Shown here: in pieces, positions 54,748-63,762 of the stretch
How the letters are laid out: every line of letters begins with the position of its first letter
Numbering within the stretch: the stretch's first letter is position 1
DNA from: Methylocapsa sp. S129
GTDB lineage: Bacteria > Pseudomonadota > Alphaproteobacteria > Rhizobiales > Beijerinckiaceae
NCBI RefSeq assembly: GCF_009765995.1
Contig: NZ_LMUI01000008.1
Coordinates: forward strand, 131,292 to 195,291
Direction: 5' to 3'
DNA length: 64,000 nt
Made by a program: the position numbers and the translations under genes
Notes under the pieces: model-generated
What the model saw: the letters and a program-made list of their open reading frames with translations, nothing else
Told to the model about the DNA's origin: nothing
Databases searched by the model: none

Positions 54748-57468
54748 GTGAAGACGGAAATGCCCAATGCCCCTCATGCGCAAGTGCGCGACACGCAGGA
54801 GGGGCGCCGCCTCGCCAGCATCGCGTCCGGCGCCGCATGGCGTCGATGGGGCCCCTATCTCAGCGAACGGCAATGGGGAACGGTTCGCGAGGATTACAGC
54901 GCGGACGGGTCGGCCTGGGAGTATTTTCCTCACGACCACGCCCGTAGCCGCGCCTACCGCTGGGGCGAGGACGGCATCGGCGGCTTTGCGGACGATCAGC
55001 TCCGGATTTGCATGAGCGTCGCCTTATGGAACGGCTGCGATCCGATCCTGAAGGAGCGGCTGTTCGGCCTGACCAACGCCGAGGGCAATCACGGCGAAGA
55101 CGTCAAGGAGCTCACCTACTATCTCGATGGCCTGCCGACGCACGCCTATATGAAGATGCTCTACAAATATCCCCAGGCGCCCTTTCCCTATGCCGACCTC
55201 GTCGCCACGAACGCGGCGCGTGGGCTGCGGGATCGCGAATACGAGTTGATCGACACCGGCGTGTTCGACGACAATAAATATTTCGATGTCGAGATCGAAT
55301 ATGCCAAAGTCGCGCCAGACGATATTCTGCTGCGCATCACGGCGCATAATCGCGGCGCGGCGGCTTCGAGGCTGCATGTGCTGCCCCAAATCTGCGCGCG
55401 CAATATCTGGTCGTGGACCGCGGTCCTCGCCAAGCCCCGGCTAGAAGCCAAAGGCGACGACAATATCCTGATCGACCATCCCGATCAGCCGCCGATGGCG
55501 ATGGCCTGCGAGGGCGCGGCGGCGTTGCTGTTCTGCGATAACGACACCAATACGAATCGCTTGTACGGGACCGATGTCCAGGGCTGGTTCAAGGACGGCT
55601 TCAATGACGCGCTGGTCGACGGCAAGACTTCGGCCGTCAACCCGGACCGCTGCGGAACCAAAGCCGCCGCGCATTACGCCCTGGACATTCCCGCTGGCGG
55701 CAGCGTGTCCGTCCGGGTGCGGCTGAGGCCGCAGGATGCGTCGGCGCCGCCATTCCTTGATTTCGATTCGACGTTTGCGGCGCGGCGCGCCGAGGCCGAC
55801 GAATTCTATGCCGCTCTGCAATCGGGCATTGCGGACGAAGATCAGCGGCTTGTGCAGCGTCAGGCGCTCGCGGGCATGCTCTGGTCCAAGCAATTCTATG
55901 GCTATGACGTTCGCCGATGGCTGCAAGGCGATCCGCTGCAACCGGCGCCCGCGCCAGAACGCGCCAGCGGGCGCAATGCGAACTGGAGCCATCTTGTGCT
56001 GGGCGACATCATGTCGATGCCCGACACTTGGGAATATCCCTGGTTCGCCGCCTGGGATCTGGCGTTCCATTGCGTCACCTTCGCGCTGATCGATCCCGCT
56101 TTCGCTAAGGCGCAGCTCGTGCTTGTCACGCAGGCGCGATCGCAAAATCCGAACGGTCAATTGCCGGCCTATGAGTGGAATTTCAGCGACGTGAATCCGC
56201 CGATTCAGGCCTGGGCCGCCTTGCAGATCTATGAAATCGACCGCAAGCGTTCAGGCGTCGGCGACACTCTGTTTCTCGAGCGCGTCTTTCATAAATTGAT
56301 GCTGAATTTCACCTGGTGGGTGAACCGGGAGGATTCGGAGGGACGCAATATTTTTCAGGGCGGTTTTCTCGGCCTCGACAATATCGCCCCTTTCGATCGC
56401 AGCGCGCCGCTGCCGGATGGGGGCCATATCGATCAGTCGGACGCCACCGCATGGGTCGCCGCCTTCGCCCTCGACATGATGCGCATCGCGCTCGAATTGT
56501 CGATAGAGAACCACGTCTACGAAGATCTCGCTACAAAGTATTTTGAACATTTTCTTTACATCGCCGAAGCGGTTCACGCGAAGGGCGGCGCCACGCAGAC
56601 CGGACTTTGGGACGAACAGGACAGCTTTTATTATGACGTCCTGCAGACGCCCGGCCACGCCAGCGAGCAATTGCGCGTGCGCTCGCTTGTCGGCCTGATT
56701 CCTTTGCTCGCGGTCGAAGTGCTGCACCAGGATTTCGCGCGCACGCTTCCTCATTTCGCCGCGCGCCTCAACTGGTTCATGGCCCAGCGTCCCGATCTGG
56801 CGCGCCTCGTATCGAACTGGCGCGAGCCTAACGAACTCGACTATCAATTGCTGTCGCTGATGCGCCGCCATCGGTTGAATTGCGTGCTGTCGCGCATGCT
56901 CGACGAGACGGAATTCCTGTCGGATTTCGGCATCCGGTCGCTTTCGAAATATCACGAGCAGCACCCTTGCGTCTTCGTGCTGGGCGATCGAAGCTTCACT
57001 GTCGCTTATACGCCAGGGGAAGGAGACACGCGGCTGTTTGGCGGAAACTCGAACTGGCGCGGCCCAATCTGGATGCCGATCAATTATCTGATTGTGGAAG
57101 CGCTCCATAAGCTTCACAAATTTTACGGCGACGCCTATCGGATCGAATGCCCCACGGGGTCGGGCGTTTTCCTGTCGCTCGAAGGCGTCGCCGAGGAGCT
57201 CACCCGGCGATTGCAGCGCCTGTTCCTGAAAGACCCATCCGGCCGCCGTGTCTATCTCGGCGAGTCCAGCCGGGAGTGGGAGGACGTCAATTTCCGCGAC
57301 CGTCTGCAGTTTCATGAATATTTCCACGGCGATACCGGACGCGGCCTCGGCGCTTCGCATCAGACCGGCTGGACCGGGCTGATCGCGCTGCTGCTTCATC
57401 CGCGCGACGAAACGGATTCGGCGCATGTCACGCCGGCCGACACGACCAATGCGGGCGCAAAGGGCTGA
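54748..57468 (+). CDS. GH63/MGH1-like cytoplasmic glucosidase
   Basis: This 906-aa protein starts at GTG 54748 (GGAGG site). It has no signal peptide. The C-terminal half is an (alpha/alpha)6 barrel with WEYPWFAAWDLAFHC and the closing NWRGPIWMPINYLIVEAL, the pattern of GH63 and related mannosylglycerate/glucosylglycerate hydrolases. Proteins of this length annotated simply as glucosidase often neighbour GT4 and debranching genes in alphaproteobacteria. The substrate may be a glucosylated solute or short glucan. Confidence 0.85.
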   Translation: MKTEMPNAPHAQVRDTQEGRRLASIASGAAWRRWGPYLSERQWGTVREDYSADGSAWEYFPHDHARSRAYRWGEDGIGGFADDQLRICMSVALWNGCDPILKERLFGLTNAEGNHGEDVKELTYYLDGLPTHAYMKMLYKYPQAPFPYADLVATNAARGLRDREYELIDTGVFDDNKYFDVEIEYAKVAPDDILLRITAHNRGAAASRLHVLPQICARNIWSWTAVLAKPRLEAKGDDNILIDHPDQPPMAMACEGAAALLFCDNDTNTNRLYGTDVQGWFKDGFNDALVDGKTSAVNPDRCGTKAAAHYALDIPAGGSVSVRVRLRPQDASAPPFLDFDSTFAARRAEADEFYAALQSGIADEDQRLVQRQALAGMLWSKQFYGYDVRRWLQGDPLQPAPAPERASGRNANWSHLVLGDIMSMPDTWEYPWFAAWDLAFHCVTFALIDPAFAKAQLVLVTQARSQNPNGQLPAYEWNFSDVNPPIQAWAALQIYEIDRKRSGVGDTLFLERVFHKLMLNFTWWVNREDSEGRNIFQGGFLGLDNIAPFDRSAPLPDGGHIDQSDATAWVAAFALDMMRIALELSIENHVYEDLATKYFEHFLYIAEAVHAKGGATQTGLWDEQDSFYYDVLQTPGHASEQLRVRSLVGLIPLLAVEVLHQDFARTLPHFAARLNWFMAQRPDLARLVSNWREPNELDYQLLSLMRRHRLNCVLSRMLDETEFLSDFGIRSLSKYHEQHPCVFVLGDRSFTVAYTPGEGDTRLFGGNSNWRGPIWMPINYLIVEALHKLHKFYGDAYRIECPTGSGVFLSLEGVAEELTRRLQRLFLKDPSGRRVYLGESSREWEDVNFRDRLQFHEYFHGDTGRGLGASHQTGWTGLIALLLHPRDETDSAHVTPADTTNAGAKG

Positions 57469-57489
57469 TCGCGTCGATGCGCTCGGCCT

Positions 57490-58371
57490 TTATGCGGACG
57501 GCGGAACGATCAGCAGGCGATGGCCGTCCGGATCGATCAGGCTATGCGGCGCGATGCCGCCCGCGTCGGCCGACGGCGCGCGCGTCTCCAATACAAGACG
57601 CGTGGCGGCGATGTCATTGCTTTGCGCGACGGCGCCGTGGTCACGGGCGTCCGCGCGATAGCGCAGCAATTCGATATGCGGGGTATCCTGCGCTGGGGCC
57701 AGCGCGATGACGTCCACAGGAGGCTCGCGCGCGCCGTCGAGGCGCTCCTGCTCGGGACCGCGGTTGAGCGAGCGCGCGGATACGCTCAGGCCAAGCCCTT
57801 CATAAAAGGCGATGCTGCGGGCGCTATCGGCGACGCTGATCGCGGAATGATCGATGCCCAGGCAGGGTTCGCCAGCCACGTCTGCGCGCCAGCGCGGCGG
57901 CGCTTTGCCGACGGGAAAGCTGAGAAGTTCAAGCGGGTGACCTTCCGGATCGCGAAACTTGAACGCCGTGACGCCGCCGGAAGTCTCGGGCAGGCGCTGC
58001 GGGCCTCCGCTTGAGATGGCGGTCCAGCCTGCAACTGTCGACAGCTTGCGAAAGGCGGCGCCCATATCGGCGACGATAATCGCGAAATGCTGGAAAATGA
58101 GGTCCGACGACGACGCCTTTTCGGGATAAGATCGGCCGGGCCGATCGAACTGCAAGAGTTCGACGGTTTCGCGTCCAAGGCCGAGCGTGACGCTTGTCGC
58201 TCCTCCCGTCACGCCCATGAGACTTTCAAAACTCCGCCCCGACAGCCTGTTCGCGGCGCGTCGGCGAAAGCCCAACGCGCGCTCGTAGAAAGCGGCAAGA
58301 TGGTCCGCCTTGGCGGCGACGAGGACAAACCGCGCCAGCCTGCCGATCTCTATGCGATCGCGCGCGCTCAC
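57490..58371 (-). CDS. VOC-family protein with two glyoxalase/bleomycin-resistance domains
   Basis: This 293-aa protein starts at GTG 58371, overlapping the cupin stop (GTGA). Two VOC modules are visible: residues about 10-155 (FVLVAAKADHLAAFYERALG to HPLELLSFP) and about 175-290 (GIDHSAISVADSARSIAFYE to DPDGHRLLIVP). Such tandem modules form a dioxygenase-like or ring-cleavage metal site. It is the last gene of a three-gene coupled operon with DoxX and cupin proteins. The substrate is unknown. Confidence 0.83.
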   Translation of the reverse strand: MSARDRIEIGRLARFVLVAAKADHLAAFYERALGFRRRAANRLSGRSFESLMGVTGGATSVTLGLGRETVELLQFDRPGRSYPEKASSSDLIFQHFAIIVADMGAAFRKLSTVAGWTAISSGGPQRLPETSGGVTAFKFRDPEGHPLELLSFPVGKAPPRWRADVAGEPCLGIDHSAISVADSARSIAFYEGLGLSVSARSLNRGPEQERLDGAREPPVDVIALAPAQDTPHIELLRYRADARDHGAVAQSNDIAATRLVLETRAPSADAGGIAPHSLIDPDGHRLLIVPPSA

Positions 58372-58811
58372 GCGAATGCGCAGGGCGCCGATGGGGCTGG
58401 CGCATTGTCGAACTGAACGATCATCAGCACGGCGGGCGCGTCGCCGACCGTCCCCGAGCGATGGCCGCGCTTTCCCGCGATGTCGCGGCAGTTCTGATCG
58501 CCGCCGAAAGATATTTCTCCCGGGCCCATCTCGACCCGCGCGCCATCCATCGATTCGACAAACCAGCGTCCCGACAAGGGAATGATCCATTGCGGCTTGG
58601 GGTTCTCGTGCCACTCGCCGATCCAGCCGACGGGAAGCACCGTGATCATGGTCGACATGGCGCCGCTGGTCTTGTCGCCCTGCCATTGCGGCGTGGCGGG
58701 CTCCTGAATCGATTTCAGCGCGAAACGGGTCATTGCGCATTGCTTCTGGCGGCTGACCCCATCCGAATCCGTCCACAAATGCCAATAGGGAACGATCGGC
58801 TTGTCGGTCAT
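58368..58811 (-). CDS. Cupin-like protein
   Basis: This 147-aa single-domain protein starts at ATG 58811, overlapping the DoxX stop (ATGA). The central stretch (GEWHENPKPQWIIPLSGRWF, then GARVEMGPGEISFGGDQ) is a cupin barrel with possible metal ligands His and Glu. Upstream frame extension to 59042 is the shadow of doxX. It probably binds or transforms a small molecule together with the coupled VOC protein. Confidence 0.8.
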   Translation of the reverse strand: MTDKPIVPYWHLWTDSDGVSRQKQCAMTRFALKSIQEPATPQWQGDKTSGAMSTMITVLPVGWIGEWHENPKPQWIIPLSGRWFVESMDGARVEMGPGEISFGGDQNCRDIAGKRGHRSGTVGDAPAVLMIVQFDNAPAPSAPCAFA

Positions 58812-59284
58812 CGCCCGTCTCCCGCGTCGCTGATGGCGTAAGGGTGCGATGACGCCAGCGGATTGCCGAGGAAGCGCCGCACCCCGGATGCGTCGGCGCC
58901 GAAGGCGAGCAGAAGAAAGCCTCCGGCCAGCGCCAGATTTTTCAAAAAGTCCCAGAAGACGTCCCGTCCGCCGCTCTCGCCTTTCAACCGGAAGTCCGAA
59001 GCTCTCCAGAATTGCTTCCAGAGCAAGGCGGTGACGATGCAATAGCCGGCGAGGATAAACGCGGCGAGGCGGTCGGCGACGCCGGCGAGGATGGCGAGCG
59101 ACATGAAAACCTCAACGCCAAATCCGCATAAAATCAAGATGGTGGCGAGCAAATTCGATCGCACGGCCTGTCCGGCTTGCCCGACCGCTTGCCTAAAGTT
59201 CAGAATCTTGTCGAGCGCGCTGAAAGGCAGAAACAGCGCGACCAGCAGGCTGCGCACGGCGAAGGTCACGAAAACGCTCAGCAA
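58808..59284 (-). CDS. DoxX-family membrane protein
   Basis: This 158-aa protein has four hydrophobic segments and the DoxX start pattern RSLLVALFLPFSALDKILNF. The start was set to TTG 59284 because a perfect AGGAGG lies six bases before it; the more upstream frame has no site. The DoxX family is linked to quinone/thiol redox functions in the inner membrane. It leads the DoxX-cupin-VOC operon and is divergent from the SDR-GMC pair with 124 bp between. Confidence 0.82.
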   Translation of the reverse strand: MLSVFVTFAVRSLLVALFLPFSALDKILNFRQAVGQAGQAVRSNLLATILILCGFGVEVFMSLAILAGVADRLAAFILAGYCIVTALLWKQFWRASDFRLKGESGGRDVFWDFLKNLALAGGFLLLAFGADASGVRRFLGNPLASSHPYAISDAGDGR

Positions 59285-59408
59285 AGCCTGCCTCCTGTCG
59301 CCGTCCGATAAGACCGCGGCTTCGCATTCTCGCGATAGAAGCAACGCTAGAGGATTCCCTCGCCGTCCGCTACGCTGGCGCCTTCAGCGTCCCGAACAGG
59401 AGCCCCGC

Positions 59409-60266
59409 GTGACAACATCCGAGCCGACGACGCCCACTGAATCGACCGCGCCCGCACTTGCCCCGCAAAAGCTTCTCGCCGGGCAGAAAGCGCTGGTGAC
59501 CGGCGCCAATTCCGGCATTGGCCGCGGCGTCGCGATCGCCTTGGGGCAGGCCGGCGCCGATGTCGTGGTCAATTATGTCGACGGCGACGATTCCGCCAGT
59601 GCGGTGGTCGATGAAATTCGCCGGTCGGGCGCCAACGCGTTCGCCTACAAGGCCGATGTGTCCTCGGAGGATCAGGTCGCGGGCATGTTCAAGAGCATGA
59701 TCCAGCAATTCGGCACGATCGACATACTCGTCGCCAACGCCGGCCTGCAGCGCGATTCGGCGTTTCACCAGATGACGATGGCGCAGTGGAACATGGTGCT
59801 CGGCGTCAATCTGACGGGTCAATTTTTATGCGCGCGCGAAGCGATTCGCGAGTTCCTGCGCCGCGGAATCGTTCCTTCCGTGTCCTGCGCCGCGGGCAAG
59901 ATCATCTGCATGAGTTCGGTCCACCAGCAGATTCCCTGGGGCGGTCACGCCAACTACGCAACGTCCAAAGGCGGCATCAAGCTGATGATGGAGAGTCTCG
60001 CGCAGGAGGTCGCGCCCAAGCGCATCCGCGTCAACGCCATCGGGCCCGGCGCGATCCGCACGCCGATCAACACTTCGGCATGGAATACGCCGGAAGCCTA
60101 TAATCAACTGATGACGCTGATCCCTTATGGGCGGATCGGTGAGCCCGAAGACATTGCGCGGGCGGCCGTCTGGCTCGCCTCGGATCACTCGGACTATGTG
60201 GTCGGGACGACCCTCTTCGTTGACGGCGGCATGACGCTTTATCCCGGTTTTGCGACCGGCGGCTGA
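59409..60266 (+). CDS. SDR-family dehydrogenase (glucose 1-dehydrogenase-like)
   Basis: This 285-aa protein starts at GTG 59409 (CAGGAG site). After a Thr/Pro-rich leader of about 25 residues comes the coenzyme motif VTGANSGIGRGVAIAL, NAG, Ser in CMSSVHQQ and the YATSK catalytic pair. It is of the glucose 1-dehydrogenase type. It lies 40 bp upstream of the GMC gene and probably shares its transcript, an SDR-GMC pairing also found at 21504-23788. Confidence 0.87.
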   Translation: MTTSEPTTPTESTAPALAPQKLLAGQKALVTGANSGIGRGVAIALGQAGADVVVNYVDGDDSASAVVDEIRRSGANAFAYKADVSSEDQVAGMFKSMIQQFGTIDILVANAGLQRDSAFHQMTMAQWNMVLGVNLTGQFLCAREAIREFLRRGIVPSVSCAAGKIICMSSVHQQIPWGGHANYATSKGGIKLMMESLAQEVAPKRIRVNAIGPGAIRTPINTSAWNTPEAYNQLMTLIPYGRIGEPEDIARAAVWLASDHSDYVVGTTLFVDGGMTLYPGFATGG

Positions 60267-60306
60267 GCGCGGCCTGACCTCTGGGATTTCTGCAAGGGAG
60301 CGGCGC

Positions 60307-61899
60307 ATGCCCGATGATCGCTACGATGTCATTGTGATTGGCAGCGGGCCCGGCGGCGCCGCGCTCGCCCAAAAACTTGCCCCCACCGGCAAACGAATAT
60401 TGCTGCTGGAGCGTGGCGATTATCTGCCGCGGTCGCCCGCCAATTGGGATGCGCAGACCGTGTTCGTCGATGGCGCCTATCAGGCCGACGAGACCTGGTA
60501 CGGCGCCGACGGCCGGACCTTTCACCCCGGCCTGCATTATTATGTCGGCGGCAATTCCAAGGTCTTTGGCGCCGCGCTGTTTCGGATGCGCGAGCGTGAT
60601 TTCGACGAGATCAGGCACAGCGAGGGGATTTCTCCCGCCTGGCCGCTCAAATACGACGCGTTCGAGCCTTATTACGCGGAGGCGGAACGCCTGTTCCATG
60701 TACATGGGCAGCGCGGCGAAGACCCGACCGAGCCGCCGTCGAGCGGACCGTTTCCTTTTCCGCCGGTTTCGCACGAACCGCGTATTCAGGCGCTCAGCGA
60801 CAGTCTGGCGAAGGAAGGCCTGCGCCCCTTCCATCTCCCCTTGGGCATTTTGCTCGACGAAAAGAACGGCAAGCCGACGCCGACCAGCATTTGCATTCGC
60901 TGCGACGCCTTCGACGGATTTCCCTGTCTGCTGAACGGCAAGGCGGATGCGCAGGTCGTCTGCGTCGATCCCGCGCTCAAGGCGCACCCCAATCTGACCC
61001 TGCTGACCGGCGCCTATGTCACGAAACTGGAGACCGACGTGGAAGGGCGATCGGTCGCCGGCGTCCATGTGACGAGGGAGGGGCGCGAGGAGCGCTACAG
61101 CGCCGACATCGTCGTCGTCGCCTGCGGGGCGCTGTCTTCCGCGCTGCTTTTGCTGCGCTCGGCCAATGACAAGCATCCCAAGGGCCTCGCCAATGGTTCC
61201 GATCAGGTCGGGCGCAATTACATGCGCCACAATCAATCGATCCTGATGGCGCTGATGCGCGAACCGAACGACACCATCTTTCAGAAGACGCTCGCCGTCA
61301 GCGATTATTATTTCGGGTCGGATGATTGGGAATTTCCGCTCGGCCTGATCCAGATGTGCGCGACCTCGCATGGCGCCCAGATCCGTGGCGAAGCTTTGCC
61401 GAGTTGGCTGGAATGGTTTCCCAAAACGCCATTCGAAGAGATGGCGCGCCATTCCATGGATTTCTGGCTGTCCAGCGAAGACCTGCCACGCCCGGAAAAT
61501 CGTATCTTTTATGATGGCGACCGCGTGGTGCTGGACGTCGTCGAGGGCAATATGGAGGCGCATCGCCGCTTGAGGAAAAAGCTGGAGCAGATTCTCAACG
61601 CCGCCAACGCGCATCCGATGCTGCTTGATCGAAGCCTCTATCTTGGCAAAGGCATCCCGATCGGCGGCACCGCGCACCAGGCGGGAACGGCGCGCTTTGG
61701 CGCCGACCCTGCGACCAGCGTCCTTGATCTCGATTGCAAAGCTCATCAGCTCGACAATCTCTATGTCGCCGACGCCAGCTTCTTTCCCTCGATCGGATCG
61801 GTCAATCCGACATTGACGATCATCGCCAATGCTTTGCGCGTCGCCGACAAGATCAAGGAGCGGATAGGGGTGGGCGCGGCGCCGCCTCCTGGCGCGTGA
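60307..61899 (+). CDS. GMC-family oxidoreductase (paralogue of 22274-23788)
   Basis: This 530-aa flavoprotein starts at ATG 60307 (AAGGGAG site). It has the FAD motif VIVIGSGPGGAALAQKLAP and a C-terminal GTARFGADP block where most family members have GTxRMG. A cysteine-rich insert ICIRCDAFDGFPCLLNGKAD lies near residue 200. Overall it resembles the GMC protein at 22274 more than that at 19858. With the SDR it probably oxidises a sugar or polyol. Confidence 0.87.
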   Translation: MPDDRYDVIVIGSGPGGAALAQKLAPTGKRILLLERGDYLPRSPANWDAQTVFVDGAYQADETWYGADGRTFHPGLHYYVGGNSKVFGAALFRMRERDFDEIRHSEGISPAWPLKYDAFEPYYAEAERLFHVHGQRGEDPTEPPSSGPFPFPPVSHEPRIQALSDSLAKEGLRPFHLPLGILLDEKNGKPTPTSICIRCDAFDGFPCLLNGKADAQVVCVDPALKAHPNLTLLTGAYVTKLETDVEGRSVAGVHVTREGREERYSADIVVVACGALSSALLLLRSANDKHPKGLANGSDQVGRNYMRHNQSILMALMREPNDTIFQKTLAVSDYYFGSDDWEFPLGLIQMCATSHGAQIRGEALPSWLEWFPKTPFEEMARHSMDFWLSSEDLPRPENRIFYDGDRVVLDVVEGNMEAHRRLRKKLEQILNAANAHPMLLDRSLYLGKGIPIGGTAHQAGTARFGADPATSVLDLDCKAHQLDNLYVADASFFPSIGSVNPTLTIIANALRVADKIKERIGVGAAPPPGA

Positions 61900-61919
61900 T
61901 GCGGCCGGTACGGGCGTAG

Positions 61920-62729
61920 TCACATCAGAAAAGCCAGCGCCGCCTCGCTTGCCCGCTCCACCTTCAGTGCGAGAAGCCCGTCCGCGCGGGTCCGGCCGAG
62001 GTTGACCGCGGCGATCGGCTTTCCAGCGCTCGCCGCCATTTGGGCGAAGCGGAAGCCCGAATAGACCATGAGTGAGGAGCCGACGATCAGCATAGCGTCC
62101 GCTTGCGCCAGATGGCGCGCGGCTGCATCGACCCGGTCGCGGGGAACGCTCTCGCCGAAAAACACGACGTCGGGTTTGAGCACGCCGCCGCAGCGCCGGC
62201 AGCACGGCGCGACAAAGGAGGAAAAGTCGACGTTTTCGAGATCGGCGTCGCCGTCCGGCGCATCGGCGGCGTCGAGGCCGAGCCAGTCGGCGTTTAACCG
62301 ATTGAGTTCGTCTTGCAAGTCATCGCGCGGCGTTCTTTCCTCGCAACCCATGCAGCGGACGAGGTCGAGCCGCCCGTGCAAATCGATCACCCGCTTGCTG
62401 CCGGCCGCTTGATGCAACCGGTCCACATTCTGGGTCAGAAGAAGCTCGCTCCTACCCATCGCCTCTAACCTGGCCAAGGCGCGATGCGTGTCGTTCGGCC
62501 GCGCCCGGCTGAAGCGCCGCCATCCGAGCATGCTGCGCGCCCAATAGCGCCGGCGCGTTCCTTCCGCGCCCAAGAAGGCCTGATACGTCACCGGCTGCAT
62601 CCTCTTCCATTTGCCGTCGGCGTCGCGATAGTCGGGGATACCCGACGTTGTGCTGCAACCGGCGCCGGTCAAGATGAAGAGACGTCGATGCCGGTCGACG
62701 AAGTCATGGAGACTGATGTATTGCGTCAT
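61920..62729 (-). CDS. Sir2-family NAD-dependent protein deacylase
   Basis: This 269-aa sirtuin starts at ATG 62729 (weak site; frame open to 62816). It has NAD-binding TGAGCSTTSGIPDYR, the TQNVDRLH and catalytic HGRL motifs, and a zinc ribbon of two Cys pairs (CMGCEE and CCRRCG). It resembles the class II (SIRT4-like) branch with GAGCST. It converges with the GMC gene. Confidence 0.92.
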   Translation of the reverse strand: MTQYISLHDFVDRHRRLFILTGAGCSTTSGIPDYRDADGKWKRMQPVTYQAFLGAEGTRRRYWARSMLGWRRFSRARPNDTHRALARLEAMGRSELLLTQNVDRLHQAAGSKRVIDLHGRLDLVRCMGCEERTPRDDLQDELNRLNADWLGLDAADAPDGDADLENVDFSSFVAPCCRRCGGVLKPDVVFFGESVPRDRVDAAARHLAQADAMLIVGSSLMVYSGFRFAQMAASAGKPIAAVNLGRTRADGLLALKVERASEAALAFLM

Positions 62730-62910
62730 GAGATCAAGGTATCGCCCGCTCGCTGCATAGGCGAGCTTCCCTATTATCGGGTGGATCGAATCTAAGGCGT
62801 GGCGGCGTTCGGACAAGGGTTGGCGAGAGCGGAGCCGACAATGGAGTTGTTTTGAGAGTGCGGGTAGAGAGTGCGCCCTCGGCGCCTGATGGAGAATGAG
62901 ATCGTCTTAC

Positions 62911-62930
62911 CGGACAGGCCGATCTGTCCG
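62911..62930. other. Inverted repeat in the intergenic region
   Basis: The 7-bp arms CGGACAG and CTGTCCG flank a six-base loop GCCGAT. There is no T-tract. It could be a protein site or a transcript hairpin, and no function is assigned. Confidence 0.4.
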
Positions 62931-63192
62931 CGCCTCATCGTTCAATGATGCGCGTCGGCTCTGCCGCCCAACGTTCCCGTGACTAGCCCGATGCCGGCTT
63001 CGTTTCCGCAAAACCTTCGTCTCACGCAACCCGCGCGAACCGCATCCTGGGAAACGGAATTTCGCGCCCAGAGATTCGGTCAAAACGGGAGGCTCATTGA
63101 GCCGGCAGACCGTCCAATCGCCATGGAAAACTCGACCGCGCCCCGCCAACCTGCGGAACCGTCGGGCTTTTTCAAACCCAGGGTCGTTATGC

Positions 63193-63210
63193 CAGTCCGG
63201 GGCGACTGGC
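63193..63210 (-). terminator. Hairpin just downstream of tRNA-Ala
   Basis: The arms CCAGTC and GACTGG (loop of six) begin one base after the tRNA CCA end on the minus strand. It may mark the 3' end of the primary transcript or a processing signal. It lacks a U-tract, so the terminator call is tentative. Confidence 0.4.
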
Positions 63211-63211
63211 T

Positions 63212-63287
63212 GGTGGAGCTGAGGGGAATCGAACCCCTGACCTCTGCAGTGCGATTGCAGCGCTCTCCCATCTGAGCTACAGCCCCG
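63212..63287 (-). tRNA. tRNA-Ala (anticodon CGC)
   Basis: The minus strand folds as a complete 76-nt cloverleaf: acceptor GGGGCTG/CAGCTCC with one G-U pair, D-arm GCTC/GAGC, anticodon stem CTGCA/TGCAG around loop ATCGCAC (anticodon CGC), T-arm with GGTTCGATTCC and genome-encoded CCA. Confidence 0.95.
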
Positions 63288-63392
63288 CTGCGCGGGTCTT
63301 TACGTGCGCGCCCGGGGCGTGTCAACGAGGGAAAAGGGTCGGCCCGTTCGGGCTCGGCGTCCAAAGAGCCGCCTCGCGGTCAAGGAGTTGGA

Positions 63393-63683
63393 ATGCGCGC
63401 TGTCCTCTATGTCGTTCTCGAAGCCCTCAACCTCTACAAATATGTCGTCGTCGGCGCGGCGGTCCTGTCGTGGCTGATCGCCTTCAATGTGGTCAATATC
63501 CGCAATGAATTCGTCCGCTCGATCTGGAACATGCTGGACGCCCTGACGACGCCGCTGCTGAGGCCGATCCGCAATTTTCTGCCGAATATGGGCGGTATCG
63601 ACATTTCGCCGGTCATCTTGTTGTTGGGCATCATGCTCGTCGAGCAATTGATCGTGCTTTACGTCTATCCCTATGTGTTCTGA
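63393..63683 (+). CDS. YggT-family membrane protein
   Basis: This 96-aa protein starts at ATG 63393 (AAGGAG site six bases upstream). Two hydrophobic segments (YVVVGAAVLSWLIAF and DISPVILLLGIMLVEQLIVL) surround the family motif LDALTTPLLRPIRNFLP. It is an inner-membrane protein of unclear role in osmotic tolerance or division/cofactor gene neighbourhoods. Confidence 0.9.
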   Translation: MRAVLYVVLEALNLYKYVVVGAAVLSWLIAFNVVNIRNEFVRSIWNMLDALTTPLLRPIRNFLPNMGGIDISPVILLLGIMLVEQLIVLYVYPYVF

Positions 63684-63762
63684 AGCTTGCCGGCTGCGCG
63701 GCGCGTTGACGCCGCCGGGCGAATGATTGTGTGGGGCGAATGATCTTGTAGGGGAGGCGCCG

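Larger units (their letters stand above)
62730..63211. other. Long intergenic region upstream of the sirtuin, no gene supported
   Basis: No coding frame with a ribosome site was found over 480 bp. A frame at 62979-63275 only reads through the tRNA complement. A hairpin CGGACAG/CTGTCCG at 62911-62930 (7-bp stem, 6-base loop) and one near the tRNA are the only clear structures. Confidence 0.45.

Noticed and set aside
60067-62205. 712-codon minus-strand frame
   Set aside because: It is antisense to the GMC gene at 60307 and runs into the sirtuin gene in another frame; the composition is that of a shadow.
62979-63275. 98-codon plus-strand frame ending LTSAVRLQRSPI
   Set aside because: The C-terminus is the translated complement of tRNA-Ala, a well-known annotation artefact, and there is no ribosome site.
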